Shown: positions 50,915 through 60,087 of the stretch, in pieces
Layout of the letters: each line of letters begins with the position of its first letter
Numbering within the stretch: the first letter of the stretch is position 1
Assembly (NCBI RefSeq): GCF_938041645.1
Contig: NZ_CALIST010000014.1
Span: forward strand, 21,712 to 85,711
DNA length: 64,000 nucleotides
Direction: 5' to 3'
From: an uncultured Campylobacter sp.
GTDB taxonomy: Bacteria; Campylobacterota; Campylobacteria; Campylobacterales; Campylobacteraceae
Made by a program: the position numbers and the translations under genes
The notes under the pieces: generated by a model
Databases searched by the model: none
The model's input: only the letters and a program-made list of their open reading frames with translations
Told to the model about the DNA's origin: nothing

Positions 50915-52711
50915 TTAAATGAAGCTCGGCGCGTCATTTGAAAACAAAATCAGATCGCCGCTGTGCGTATTTTCGCTCAAAACCCGCTGCAAATCGCGCT
51001 TGTCTCTCAAAACGATAGTTTTTGCCGGATCGATCCTACTTTGCAGAACCTCGGAATTTAGCTCGCCCGTAATGATCGCGAGATCAAAAATTTCATCGAT
51101 CTTAGCGCCTAACGTCTCGTTGTCCTCGCGCGTGCTCTCGACGATGCCCGGCGTGATGATGACCTTGCGCCCGCCGTAGCTTCGCATCAGCTCGTAGCTT
51201 TGCAGCATGCCGCTTAGATTGCCGTTGAAGCTATCGTCGATGATGATCTTGCCGCCCGCATCGAGCCGCGCGAGGCGGTGCTCGACGGCGCTGACGTGCG
51301 CGACGCGGCTTTTGATCTTATCAGCGCTAAGCCCTAAAAATCGCGCGATCTTTATGCACGCGGCGAGATTTGCAGCGTTAAATTTACCCAAAATCGGCGC
51401 GAAAAACTCCTCGCGCTTGCATAGTTCTCTCCGCCCGTTTAAAATTTTACGCTCACTCAAAGCTTCTTGCGAGCCCTGCTCTTTGTCGCTGCAAATTTTA
51501 TCGTCGCTAGCGGCGCGGACGGCTTGTTCGTAAAATTCTTGCTCGCTCCGTTCGGCGCGGGACATGGAATTTGCATCGTTAAAATCGGCGCCGTAATTTT
51601 TAGAATTTTTGTCTTTTTCCGCGCATGCCGCACTGCTTGCGTCTAAGCTTAAATCGCCCTGCCCTTCGCCTTCTGCGGCGGATGTTTCTGCGCGCGGCAC
51701 AGAATTTTCGCCGCTCGCACCGCTTTCATCATCGCTCAAGTTAAGGCTAAATTTTATTCCGTCCAGATCTGCACCATGAATTTCCAGCCCCTCGTCATAG
51801 ATTGTGACGCGCTCGCTCGGGCTTTTTTGCGTGCAGCTGTGTAAAAACGCATGCTTTAGCCGCGCGCTTGTGAGCGCTTCGAGCTTGGTTTTGCGGATGT
51901 TTTCGATGCTTTTGAAATACTCGATGTGTTGTGCACCGATCTCGCCCACGACGACGATCTGCGGTACCAAAAACTCAGTGATCTCGGCGATGTCGCCGCT
52001 TAGCCTGGCGCCTGCTTCAGCGATGTAGATCTGCGTATCTGCGGGCAGCGCCTCGTTTACGTCGCGCACGAGCCCTGCTAGCGTGTTTACCGAGCGCGGC
52101 GTCTTGTAGCAGCGAAAGTCGCTTTTTAAAATTTGATACAAGAAGTTTTTAATGCTCGTCTTGCCGTAGCTCGCAGTGATCTGAATGATCGTAAGGGAGG
52201 GCATCTGGGCTAGTTTTTTGCGTGCGGCGGCCTTAAATTTCGCGGCCTGCGCCCGCTCGTAAGCAAAGCTCGCCACAAGAGCGGCGCCAAGCGGTAAGAA
52301 GATCGGCAAAATCGGAGCTTCTGCGGCATAAAACACGGCGCTGAAGCCAAACGCACAGAGTGCCAAAATCGCAAAAAATCGCTTCACGCGCGGCGTAAAG
52401 ACGAGCTTTTTATCTAGCCCTCTTTGCCAAAAATAAAGCGCTAGCGCATAGGCCGCGATGATTAAAATTTTAGCGGCGCATAGGGCATAGAGGAATGCAG
52501 TGCCAAATTTAGCTGCGCCGAGACCTACCGCGATCTCGCAGCCAAAATACGCCGCTAACGGCAAAATCAAAAAATAGAGGTGCCACGCGGGTTTGGTGAA
52601 GTGAAAGATGATGCGCGCAGGCTTGTATGAAAACCACTGCAGGCAGGTGATCAGATAAAAGCCCAGCAGTAGGACGAATGCCGCGTGCGCGATCAAAAAT
52701 ATTATATTCAT
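50915..52711 (-). CDS. murF: UDP-MurNAc-tripeptide D-Ala-D-Ala ligase MurF with insertion
   Basis: Adds D-Ala-D-Ala to the wall precursor. Predicted protein of 598 residues; a Campylobacter-type membrane-bound N-terminus (helices about 2-22, 44-63, 72-95, 112-152) precedes the ligase. ATP site ITASYGKTSIKNF near 179, TPRSVNTLAG near 204, AEAGARLSGDIAEI near 231, DDSFNGNLSGM near 490. Residues about 326-433 are an S/E/A/D-rich insert (GASGENSVPRAETSAAEG and onward) between the central and C-terminal parts, absent from the usual about 480-490-residue homologues. First gene of a minus-strand run whose order matches C. jejuni from murF to ruvA. Confidence 0.93.
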   Translation of the reverse strand: MNIIFLIAHAAFVLLLGFYLITCLQWFSYKPARIIFHFTKPAWHLYFLILPLAAYFGCEIAVGLGAAKFGTAFLYALCAAKILIIAAYALALYFWQRGLDKKLVFTPRVKRFFAILALCAFGFSAVFYAAEAPILPIFLPLGAALVASFAYERAQAAKFKAAARKKLAQMPSLTIIQITASYGKTSIKNFLYQILKSDFRCYKTPRSVNTLAGLVRDVNEALPADTQIYIAEAGARLSGDIAEITEFLVPQIVVVGEIGAQHIEYFKSIENIRKTKLEALTSARLKHAFLHSCTQKSPSERVTIYDEGLEIHGADLDGIKFSLNLSDDESGASGENSVPRAETSAAEGEGQGDLSLDASSAACAEKDKNSKNYGADFNDANSMSRAERSEQEFYEQAVRAASDDKICSDKEQGSQEALSERKILNGRRELCKREEFFAPILGKFNAANLAACIKIARFLGLSADKIKSRVAHVSAVEHRLARLDAGGKIIIDDSFNGNLSGMLQSYELMRSYGGRKVIITPGIVESTREDNETLGAKIDEIFDLAIITGELNSEVLQSRIDPAKTIVLRDKRDLQRVLSENTHSGDLILFSNDAPSFI

Positions 52712-53551
52712 CTTTTAAAATTCCTTTTTTATAAATTTGCGCGTCCGCTTCGCATGCCTGTGCGGGCAAAAACGCGGTGAGCTCGGACTAACCGGCATTC
52801 GGTGTCATTTGCAAATTTTATGAATTCTTGCTTTGTAAATTCTATTTTTACAAAATTCGCGCTCTCATAAATTCTCGCTCTCGCGTTGGCTGCACGAGCC
52901 GCGTGCTCGATAAATTTACGCTGCCGCGCTGCGTCTGCCTTTTCGATACTGCGCCGTATCTATCTTTCGCGACATGAAATTTTCGCACGCTGCGTATTTT
53001 GCGACATCACGCCCTATCTCGCGCGATGATTTGCATCATTTACGGCACATAGGCCTTCTGCCGCGGCAAATGCATGACGCGGTTATGCAACTAAATTTAA
53101 TCGTTCGCTTTGCGGTGCACACGCAGTTTCGCTGTGTCTCGTACGGCTGCCGCAAACACAGAGCGGAAACGACCCACTACGGCGTTAAAATTTTAAAATT
53201 TAACGCGACACGCTGTAATTTGGGCTTGCGTTTTGTACTACGCGCCCAAAGAGCGGATTTTGCGCCGCTAAATTTAAACGCATACGCGCGGCTTTTATGT
53301 TTAAATTTACGCTTCGGTTTGCGATCTTTGGCGCAAACAAATTGCAAAATTTTAAAACGCGAGGTGAGCCGTATTAAAGCGCCGCATCGAAACGCCTTTT
53401 AAAATGCGCCCGCTCTTGCCTTTCGCACGATCTATTTTTGCATCTAAAGCGCGATTTTCGCGGTGCGCCGCTAAAATTTCGCGGCTAAATTTTAAAATTT
53501 ACATAAAATTACGTTTCGCTTTAAATTTAGCGCGGCGCCGAATCGTTAAAT
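52712..53551. other. 840-nt spacer between murF and the hydrolase gene
   Basis: No gene supported. A 142-codon plus-strand frame at 52974-53402 has no binding site, is rich in R, H, L and C, and breaks the orientation of the operon. AAATTT words are frequent. The spacer is unexpectedly long inside a block that is compact in related genomes. Confidence 0.4.
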
Positions 53552-54283
53552 TTAGCTGCCGCCAAGCTCCTTTTCAATCTGCTCGCCGATAAAATCCGCG
53601 CTTTGCAAAAAGAAAAAGTGATCCCCCGCCAGCGGATAAAATTTGCTGTTTTTGACGAGCGAGTGGATCAGCTCGCCGCTTTTTAGGCTAGTGGCGCGAT
53701 CGTCCTTGCCCCAAAAGATGAGCGCATTTTGCGGGCTTAGCACGGAAAAAATATCGCGAAAGTCCTCATTTACGACGTTTTTTAGCGTCTCATACATCGT
53801 CTTGCTCATACCTGCGGCATCCTTGCTCGCAAACGCGTGCCAAAGCCCCGCCAGTCCAAATCTTTTTAAAATTTTAAAAATCGCGATTTTGGCGCGCACG
53901 GCAAAAGGCTTGGGCTCGATGATACCGGCGCTGCTTAGCAGTATGAGATTGCGCGGAGCTAGCAATGCAGCGATCTTGCCGCCGAAGCTGTGCCCCATGA
54001 TCGCTGCGGGCTGCTTGCCGAAGGCTGCGATAAAGGCGCGCATAATCTCTGCGTAATCCTTGCTGCCAAGGGCGCGCGCGGGCTGCGAGCTGGCGCCAAA
54101 TCCCGGCAGATCGACGCACACTAACGCGTAACGGCGGAATTTATCCGCAAAAACCCTAGACATAAGCGCCTTGTTTGCGCCCCAGCCGTGCAGCACCAAA
54201 ATATATTCGGCACGCTGCAGGTTTGAAATTTCGTAGCTAATTTTGTAGCTCTCGCCACCGCAGACGAGCTCCTTACTCGCCAC
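53552..54283 (-). CDS. Alpha/beta-hydrolase
   Basis: Predicted protein of 243 residues. Oxyanion motif LHGWGANKAL, VDLPGFGASSQP, nucleophile elbow GHSFGGK, acid strand IFWGKDDRATSL and the His in LAGDHFFF make a complete triad. GTG start at 54283 chosen: AGGAG lies 5 nt before it, within the end of the Phd-like gene, which it overlaps by 11 nt; an ATG at 54343 would overlap by 71 nt. Sits between murF and ddl as in C. jejuni; a cell-wall or lipid esterase role is possible but unproved. Confidence 0.88.
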   Translation of the reverse strand: MASKELVCGGESYKISYEISNLQRAEYILVLHGWGANKALMSRVFADKFRRYALVCVDLPGFGASSQPARALGSKDYAEIMRAFIAAFGKQPAAIMGHSFGGKIAALLAPRNLILLSSAGIIEPKPFAVRAKIAIFKILKRFGLAGLWHAFASKDAAGMSKTMYETLKNVVNEDFRDIFSVLSPQNALIFWGKDDRATSLKSGELIHSLVKNSKFYPLAGDHFFFLQSADFIGEQIEKELGGS

Positions 54284-54491
54284 CGCCGCTCCTTTTGGCG
54301 TAAACGGCCTTGAGTAGCTCGACTGCTTTTTCGAGCCGCTCAAACTCGCTCATACTGATCATCACAGCTTCGAATTTGTTGTTTTTGACGATCAGGGCTT
54401 TTTTAATCTCTTGGCTTTTGATCTTGTTTAAAACGGTACTGAAGTTGCGCACGATCTCGGTAGCGGTGTAAATTTCGTCTTGATTTATCAT
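54273..54491 (-). CDS. Phd/YefM-type antitoxin-like protein without toxin partner
   Basis: Predicted protein of 72 residues. IYTATEIVRNFSTVLNKI and ALIVKNNKFEAVMISMSEFERLE follow the Phd/YefM pattern (N-terminal DNA-binding fold, C-terminal helix). No toxin gene is adjacent: the downstream partner, overlapping it by 11 nt, is the hydrolase. It is kept in the same place in C. jejuni as I recall, which argues for a role other than plasmid-type addiction. AAAAGG before the ATG. Confidence 0.82.
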   Translation of the reverse strand: MINQDEIYTATEIVRNFSTVLNKIKSQEIKKALIVKNNKFEAVMISMSEFERLEKAVELLKAVYAKRSGGGE

Positions 54492-54551
54492 AACTCGACC
54501 TTTTGGGGTAAAATTTTACGCAAAATTTAGCGTAAAATTTTAAACGATTGG

Positions 54552-55583
54552 CTACTTATTAGCGGTGATTTTGGTGATCAGCTCGTAGCTTACAGGGATC
54601 TGCCTCATTGGCGGCAGCGACGAAGCAAGAGCTGCTAAGACCTCGGAGAAATCATCAAATAGGTAGTTTGCGAGACTGCCTGGGTTCGGATTTATCTCGT
54701 TTAGATAAATTTCGCCCTCTTTTTCAAAAAAATCGCAGCGAATGAGCGCGCCATCGAATGATCCTGCGTTATAAAGCCGCGTAAAGGCGTCTTTCATCTT
54801 GCCCTCTAGCAAAGCGCCAGGACGAGCGGGCTCGATCGCGCCACTACGTGAAAAATCCAAATACTTACGATCGAAATTTAAATAGCCCTCCTTTTTCGGC
54901 TCTTCGATGTTTGAAAATACGATTTTGCCGTCTATTTTAGCGCCTGCAAGATTGAATTCCTTTACGTTTTCCCAGTACGGCTCTACGATCGCGCTGTCGT
55001 CCAGCTCAAAAGCCTGATCCAGCGCGTAACTAAACTCGCTTTCGTTCTTGGCTATCGAAATTCCGATGCTAGAGCCCAAATGAGCGGGCTTAACGATGAT
55101 CGGAAAATTAAAATTAGGCAGGCTGGTACGATTTACGATCTCATACGGCAAGGTTTTTACATTTGCGATTACAGCCAGGTGCTTGGTTAAAATTTTATTA
55201 TAACTTAGCACGCTAGCTTCGATGCGAGGTCCAATATAAGGGATGCCAAAAAACTCAAATAGCGCCGCCATTTTGCCATCCTCGCCGTCGCAGCCATGGA
55301 TTAGATTGATATATGTGCCGACTTCTAGCATGCTTTTGCTAAACATTCCGCTTTCAAAAAATCCGCCCGCGCCGATGCTAAGCTCTTTTGCTTTAGCATA
55401 GCCGCCCTGCTTAAAATACGCCGCGCGCATATTTTTATCCTCGATGCGGTAAAATTTACGATTTTTATCGCAAAATACAAACTCCAAGTCCCAGCCTTTT
55501 AGGGCGTTTTTAACGGCAATTGCCGAGATGATACTTACTTCGTGCTCGTAGCTTTGAGCTCCAAAAACTATGCCAAATTTCAT
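54552..55583 (-). CDS. ddl: D-alanine--D-alanine ligase
   Basis: Predicted protein of 343 residues, ATP-grasp ligase that makes D-Ala-D-Ala for MurF. VFGAQSYEHEVSIISA at the N-terminus; NLIHGCDGEDGKMAALFE near residue 93; PAHLGSSIGISIA near 170; GALIRCDFF and INEINPNPGSLANYLF near the C-terminus (metal ligands E and N). Twenty-three nucleotides after ruvA. Normal length and no insertion, unlike murF. Confidence 0.95.
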   Translation of the reverse strand: MKFGIVFGAQSYEHEVSIISAIAVKNALKGWDLEFVFCDKNRKFYRIEDKNMRAAYFKQGGYAKAKELSIGAGGFFESGMFSKSMLEVGTYINLIHGCDGEDGKMAALFEFFGIPYIGPRIEASVLSYNKILTKHLAVIANVKTLPYEIVNRTSLPNFNFPIIVKPAHLGSSIGISIAKNESEFSYALDQAFELDDSAIVEPYWENVKEFNLAGAKIDGKIVFSNIEEPKKEGYLNFDRKYLDFSRSGAIEPARPGALLEGKMKDAFTRLYNAGSFDGALIRCDFFEKEGEIYLNEINPNPGSLANYLFDDFSEVLAALASSLPPMRQIPVSYELITKITANK

Positions 55584-55606
55584 TGCTTTCCTTCAAATTT
55601 TATTTT

Positions 55607-56161
55607 CTACGCTAATTTTTTTAACGCCTCTTTGACAAGATCTGACGTATTCGTGCTGCTGCAGCCCGCTAAGATTTGATTGATCTTATCGCGCTTAAAT
55701 CCAAGGCTTTGTAGCGCGGATGCCGCTTCATTTTTATAAGTCTCGCTAGGACCGAATTCCATTAGCTTCGCATCGCCCAGTTCGGCAATGATCCGTCTAG
55801 CGGTCTTTGGGCCGATACCCGGAACTGAAGTTAGCGTCGCAGCATCCCCCGTAGCTACGCAACGCGCGAAATCCTGCGGAGCGAGCGTCGAACAAACCGC
55901 CATCGCCGTGCTTGCACCTACACCGCTAAGCTTAATTAGGGTTTCAAACATCCTTTTTTCACTCTCGTCTAAAAACCCGTACAGCGAATCGGCATCCTCG
56001 CGCAGAATTTGCACGCACACAAGCTCGGTCAGCTTGCCCTGCGTGAGCTTTGCGGAGGTATTTAATGACAATGAAAGAGCGTAGCTTACGCCGCTAGCGC
56101 ATTTAATGACGCAAGCAGTGGGCTCCTTGCGCGTGATAATTCCTTCGATCGCCGCTATCAT
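55607..56161 (-). CDS. ruvA: Holliday junction DNA helicase subunit RuvA
   Basis: Predicted protein of 184 residues, binds four-way junctions as a tetramer and loads RuvB. N-terminal MIAAIEGIITRKEPTACVI barrel; helix-hairpin-helix motifs LSGVGASTAMAV near residue 73 and VPGIGPKTARRI near 112; C-terminal domain ALQSLGFKRDKI for RuvB contact. Start overlaps the stop of the upstream lipoprotein gene by 4 nt. Confidence 0.95.
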   Translation of the reverse strand: MIAAIEGIITRKEPTACVIKCASGVSYALSLSLNTSAKLTQGKLTELVCVQILREDADSLYGFLDESEKRMFETLIKLSGVGASTAMAVCSTLAPQDFARCVATGDAATLTSVPGIGPKTARRIIAELGDAKLMEFGPSETYKNEAASALQSLGFKRDKINQILAGCSSTNTSDLVKEALKKLA

Positions 56162-56721
56162 CTAAGAGCCTTTAAAATTTCGTTTATGCTCTCATTAAGC
56201 GCTAAATTTAGGGCATTATAAATGCTTTGCGAGCTAGGATCAGGCACGAAAACACGCTTAGTGACGATACCCGATTTTATGCTTTCTAAAGAATTTAAAA
56301 TTTCATATCCCATCGTGACGGTTGCTTGATCGTTATTGATCTGAAGCGCTACGATACTGGTTTTTAGGCGCAAATCCCGCTCTTTTGGCACGAAGATCGG
56401 ATTTAGCGAGCAGGTGGAAAATGCCGCATCTAGCAGCGCTTTATATACCATCTCGCTAGGCATCGTGATAAATTTGGCGTCGCTTGCGAACCGCGTTCGG
56501 TTTCTAAAATCCACTATTAAAATATCCCGCCTATCGACGAGATCGGTTGCCGTGATAGTGTCGATAAAGATATTTTTGCGCACGCCGCTAGGATTTACGC
56601 AGCGCTTTTGATCATAACGCAGCTCGTAGTAAGTGTATGGCTTAGCCTGCTTGGCTAAGCAGCCGCCTAAAAATATCGCCGCCAGCGTCGCAGCAAGCGT
56701 AAACTTTATAAAATTTTTCAT
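56158..56721 (-). CDS. ABC-transport auxiliary lipoprotein (Mla/Pqi-associated)
   Basis: Predicted protein of 187 residues with a lipobox (IFLGGC, Cys21). The rest fits the ABC-type transport auxiliary lipoprotein family (PqiC/LptE-like fold): YTYYELRYD, IFIDTITATDLVDRRDILI, and a C-terminal amphipathic helix LNLALNESINEILKAL. It follows mlaD by 2 nt, so it likely works with the MCE complex in moving phospholipid between membranes. Overlaps ruvA by 4 nt. Confidence 0.82.
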   Translation of the reverse strand: MKNFIKFTLAATLAAIFLGGCLAKQAKPYTYYELRYDQKRCVNPSGVRKNIFIDTITATDLVDRRDILIVDFRNRTRFASDAKFITMPSEMVYKALLDAAFSTCSLNPIFVPKERDLRLKTSIVALQINNDQATVTMGYEILNSLESIKSGIVTKRVFVPDPSSQSIYNALNLALNESINEILKALR

Positions 56722-56723
56722 CT

Positions 56724-57653
56724 TTATTCCTTTTTATCGTCGCGATCCGCGCCTTTAGAAGTGTCTTTGAAAAAGAAATCGTAAGGATTGTCCTCTAGCC
56801 TAAACATCGCGCCTTGGAATTCTCTAAGCGATTTTTTTAGCTCACCAAGAGTGTTTTTTGCCTCCTCAAGTGTAGGATCCAAGATCGCTTTTAGATTGTA
56901 CTCGCCGCGATCGATACGCTTAGTGATGATGCCTGCGGTTTTATCCAGTGAATTCGATAGATTGGCAGCACTCACGGCAAAGGCGTTTAGATTATCTAGC
57001 AGCGCGTCTAGCTCCTTCTCGCGCTCGTTTAAATTCGCTATAAGAGTATTTACGTTAGCAAGCAGCGCGTCTAAGCTTTGGAATTTTTTCTCATCACTTA
57101 GCTCAGCGCTAAATTTATCCATCGAAGATAGAATTCTATCCACTTTATCGGTATTTTGTTTAGACAACAGCCCGTTAATCTTAAAGATCATCTCACTCAC
57201 GCTATCGGTGATAACTTCGGCTTTGGAGCCGATTTTATCAAGAAGCGTTTTATCCAGCGCAATTATCGGCTTTTTATCATTCGGCGGAAAAAGCTTGCCA
57301 CTTCCTTTTGTGATATTTATAAACGCGATTCCGCTGATGCCTTGAGATTCTACCTTAGCGACGCTATCTTGCGAGATCGGCAGTTTGCTTTTTACTGAAA
57401 TTTCAATCTCGATGATCGCATTTTCGATATCGGCAAAGTCGATGCTTTTGATGATGCCCGCATTTACGCCGATAAATTTAACTTCGGAATTCTCCTTAAT
57501 GCCTACGGGAAGCTCTTTTGTGTGGATATAGTAGGAGCGGTAGCTCTCGCTGCGATCAGTCTTTGTAAGCATCCACCACATAAATGCCGTAAGAGCCGCG
57601 ACGCAGATCATAACAAATGCGCCTACTATCGTGTATGAAGTTCTATTTTCCAA
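56724..57653 (-). CDS. mlaD: MlaD-family MCE-domain lipid transport protein
   Basis: Predicted protein of 309 residues: N-terminal membrane anchor (TIVGAFVMICVAALTAFMWW), one MCE domain about 40-120 (KTDRSESY, LPVGIKENSEVKFIGVNAGIIKSIDF, VAKVESQGISGIAFINI), then a long helical coiled-coil region about 140-285. Forms a hexameric periplasmic ring on the MlaE-MlaF importer or exporter. TTG start with AGGAG 6 nt before. Separated from mlaF by a 480-nt repeat-rich spacer. Confidence 0.92.
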   Translation of the reverse strand: MENRTSYTIVGAFVMICVAALTAFMWWMLTKTDRSESYRSYYIHTKELPVGIKENSEVKFIGVNAGIIKSIDFADIENAIIEIEISVKSKLPISQDSVAKVESQGISGIAFINITKGSGKLFPPNDKKPIIALDKTLLDKIGSKAEVITDSVSEMIFKINGLLSKQNTDKVDRILSSMDKFSAELSDEKKFQSLDALLANVNTLIANLNEREKELDALLDNLNAFAVSAANLSNSLDKTAGIITKRIDRGEYNLKAILDPTLEEAKNTLGELKKSLREFQGAMFRLEDNPYDFFFKDTSKGADRDDKKE

Positions 57654-58136
57654 TCTTTTCTCCTAATTTCAGAGTGTAAAATTTAAGCCCTGAGATATGC
57701 CTTAAAATAGCCATTTGGGCTTAAATTTTAAAACTTAGCACTTTCTCAAATAGTCGCAAAATTTGCAGAATCATCTGAGTTTAAATTTTAAAGCTTAGCG
57801 TGCATTTTGAAATTTCAAAATATCGTCGCGCCGTATTTTAGCGTAAAATTTTGCCGCCCCGGTTTAATTTAACGCCGCTTGCTTGTTAAAATTTTAAAAT
57901 TTATGCACTATCCAATAAATGCACCTAAATGCGCCCTTAAATACGACCCGCCTAAATTTTAAAATTTTGATTGAGCCGCTAAGGTCTAAATTTTAAAATT
58001 TAAGCCCTGCGGAGCCCGGAATTCCTCGCTAGGTTTAAAATTTAAAATTTTCCCGCCGCTATTTTAAAATTTCAGCTCCTACCTATCTAAATTTTACCCA
58101 CCGCGATGCGTATTTCGACTAAATAAATTTCAAAGC
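57654..58136. repeat. 480-nt spacer with palindromic TAAATTTTAAAATTTA-type repeats inside the mla operon
   Basis: At least six copies of the near-palindromic word AAATTTTAAAATTT or a truncated form occur, for example near 57721, 57780, 57890, 57952, 57990 and 58035. No gene is seen. The spacer would interrupt an operon (mlaE-mlaF-mlaD-lipoprotein) that is otherwise overlapping. Confidence 0.55.
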
Positions 58137-58907
58137 TCAATCCCTTTGCCTCATCTTAAATAGCTCTTCAAGCGGGTTATTCTTTAGGCTTGAAATTTCC
58201 TCGATGCTTCCTTCAAAAGCGATTTTTTGATTATCCACGATCAAAAACCGATCCAAAATGTCAAAGATACTATCCACATCGTGCGTCACCATCACGACCG
58301 TGACGCCGAGGCTGTCTCTAAGCTCGCAAACAAGCCTATCAAGGGCTCTGGCGCTGAGCGGATCAAGCCCCGAGTTTGGCTCGTCCAAAAATAAAATTTC
58401 AGGGCTAAGTGCTAGCGCGCGAGCCAGCGCCACGCGCTTTTTCATACCGCCGCTAAGCTCGTTTGGGCTAAGCGCAGCAGCCTCCTTCTTAAGCCCCACC
58501 TTTTGGATCCAAAACATCGATAGCTCATCTATCTCGCGCTCGCTAAATTTAGAGTATTCGCGCAATAACACGCCTACGTTTTCGAGCACGCTCATCGAGC
58601 TGTAAAGCGCGCCGAATTGAAACATCACGCCGCATTTTAGGCGGATCTCGTTTTGCTCCGCCTCGCTCGCGCGCCAAATATCGCGTCCGAAAATTTTAAT
58701 TTCGCCGCTTTGCGGACGCTTTAAAAATATGAGCGTTTTCATTAACGTCGTTTTACCGCTGCCGCTGCCGCCTAAAAAGCCGTAAATTTCGCCCTTTTTG
58801 ACGCTAAAGCTCACGCTATCGTGCATAACACGCGATCCGTACGCGGTAGTAACATCGCGCGCGACTATGATTTTAGCGCTTTCGATGGATTGCACTTGCT
58901 CACTCAT
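58137..58907 (-). CDS. mlaF: MlaF-type ABC transporter ATPase
   Basis: Predicted protein of 256 residues. Walker A GGSGSGKTTLMKT, Q-loop VMFQFGALYSSMSV, signature LSGGMKKRVALARALA, Walker B ILFLDEPNSGLDP, H-loop VTHDVDSI. The MlaF-like FQFGALY pattern separates it from importer ATPases. Start at the ATG at 58907, overlapping the mlaE stop by 4 nt; a longer frame to 58961 lies within mlaE and has no support. Confidence 0.93.
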   Translation of the reverse strand: MSEQVQSIESAKIIVARDVTTAYGSRVMHDSVSFSVKKGEIYGFLGGSGSGKTTLMKTLIFLKRPQSGEIKIFGRDIWRASEAEQNEIRLKCGVMFQFGALYSSMSVLENVGVLLREYSKFSEREIDELSMFWIQKVGLKKEAAALSPNELSGGMKKRVALARALALSPEILFLDEPNSGLDPLSARALDRLVCELRDSLGVTVVMVTHDVDSIFDILDRFLIVDNQKIAFEGSIEEISSLKNNPLEELFKMRQRD

Positions 58908-60007
58908 AGCCCGATTTCCGAAAACAGAACCGCGAATACCGCGTCGATCGCGATGACCCAAAATATCGCATTTACGACGCTGATCGTAGTGTATTCGCCG
59001 ATGCTTTGGGTATTTCCTTTGACCTCAAAACCCCGCATGCAGCCGATGATAGCAATGAATGCCCCGAAAAATGGCGCTTTAATTATACCTACTAAAAAAT
59101 GCCTAAGCTCTACAGAAGCCTTAAATCTATCCAAATAATCGCTAAAGGCTATATCTAAATACGCGTCGCACACTATCATCTGAGCAAAAATACTTACCGA
59201 ATCTGCGATAAAAATGACTAGCGGCATGATTAGTACCATCGCGATAATGCGCGGCATCGCAAGAAAATAAAACGGATCAAAGCCCATCGTCCTCATCGCA
59301 TCGATCTCTTCGGTGATCTTCATCACGCCGATCTGTGCTGTAAAGCTCGAAGCCGAGCGACCCGCGATAACGATAGCAGCGATTAGAGGCGCTACTTCAC
59401 GGAGCGTCAAAGCGCCCATTATATCGATGATATAGATGCTAGCGCCAAATTTAGAAAGCATATCCGAGCCTATGTAAGCAAGCACGATACCTATCAAAAA
59501 TGCCGTCAATGAGACGATGAAAAGCGCGTCTATGCCGCTATCTTTGATGAAATTTACGGTTTCTTTGAAGCGGAATTTCATCGGATGAATTATAAAAGCC
59601 GCGAGTTTAGAAAAAAACTCGCCCAAAAAGCTTGCAAGGCTTAGCAAGCCTAAAATTCCAAGATGGCAATAAAGTCCGATCTGTGCTAAAAAATTTAGCC
59701 TGCGAGATTCGGGCACGTAGCTAAAATCGATCGTTTTATCATCCATAAAGCTTAGAATTTTGGCAGCTTTGCAGCTATCCTCCACAAGGCTAACCCGCTT
59801 GCCGGCAAGGGCGTTTTTGATCATCAGCGCCATGAAATAGTCTAAATTTGAAATTTCGCTTAAGCTTAGCTCCAGCTCGTTTAGATTTTTTACCGCTTTT
59901 TTTAGTGCAATTAGCTGGGAGCGCGAGCTTTTGTAGTTCCACTGCCCGCGTAGCGATAAGGTGTTTTTCCCGCCCGAGCTTTCGAGCGAAAAGGCTAAAT
60001 TCCGCAA
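58904..60007 (-). CDS. mlaE: MlaE-type permease with N-terminal STAS-like domain
   Basis: Predicted protein of 367 residues. The first about 110 residues form a soluble STAS-like domain (LSLRGQWNYKSS, LNELELSLSEISNLDY), which in E. coli is a separate protein, MlaB. The permease follows, with five or six helices and the family block GRSASSFTAQIGVMKITEEIDAMRTMG-like text near residue 215. The fusion is usual in Campylobacter and Wolinella. TTG start with GGAGAG 6-7 nt upstream; promoter shared region with murJ. Confidence 0.92.
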   Translation of the reverse strand: MRNLAFSLESSGGKNTLSLRGQWNYKSSRSQLIALKKAVKNLNELELSLSEISNLDYFMALMIKNALAGKRVSLVEDSCKAAKILSFMDDKTIDFSYVPESRRLNFLAQIGLYCHLGILGLLSLASFLGEFFSKLAAFIIHPMKFRFKETVNFIKDSGIDALFIVSLTAFLIGIVLAYIGSDMLSKFGASIYIIDIMGALTLREVAPLIAAIVIAGRSASSFTAQIGVMKITEEIDAMRTMGFDPFYFLAMPRIIAMVLIMPLVIFIADSVSIFAQMIVCDAYLDIAFSDYLDRFKASVELRHFLVGIIKAPFFGAFIAIIGCMRGFEVKGNTQSIGEYTTISVVNAIFWVIAIDAVFAVLFSEIGL

Positions 60008-60039
60008 AAATTTCTCTCCAAAATCAAAAAATAGGGGAA

Positions 60040-60052
60040 ATTATAATATAAT
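60040..60052. promoter_or_regulatory. Overlapping divergent -10 boxes for mlaE and murJ
   Basis: Minus strand TATAAT at 60040-60045 (mlaE); plus strand TATAAT at 60042-60047 and again at 60047-60052 (murJ). The boxes overlap, so the two transcription units probably compete for polymerase. Confidence 0.55.
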
Positions 60053-60087
60053 CAACCTTGGCATTTTATAAAATTTAATGGAGATTT

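Noticed and set aside
52974..53402. 142-codon plus-strand frame in the murF-hydrolase spacer
   Set aside because: Composition (R, H, L, C) is that of noncoding DNA here, with no binding site and opposite orientation to its operon.
54273..54491. Complete toxin-antitoxin pair with the hydrolase as toxin
   Set aside because: The hydrolase has a full alpha/beta-hydrolase triad and none of the RelE, Doc or YoeB features; toxin status would be speculation.
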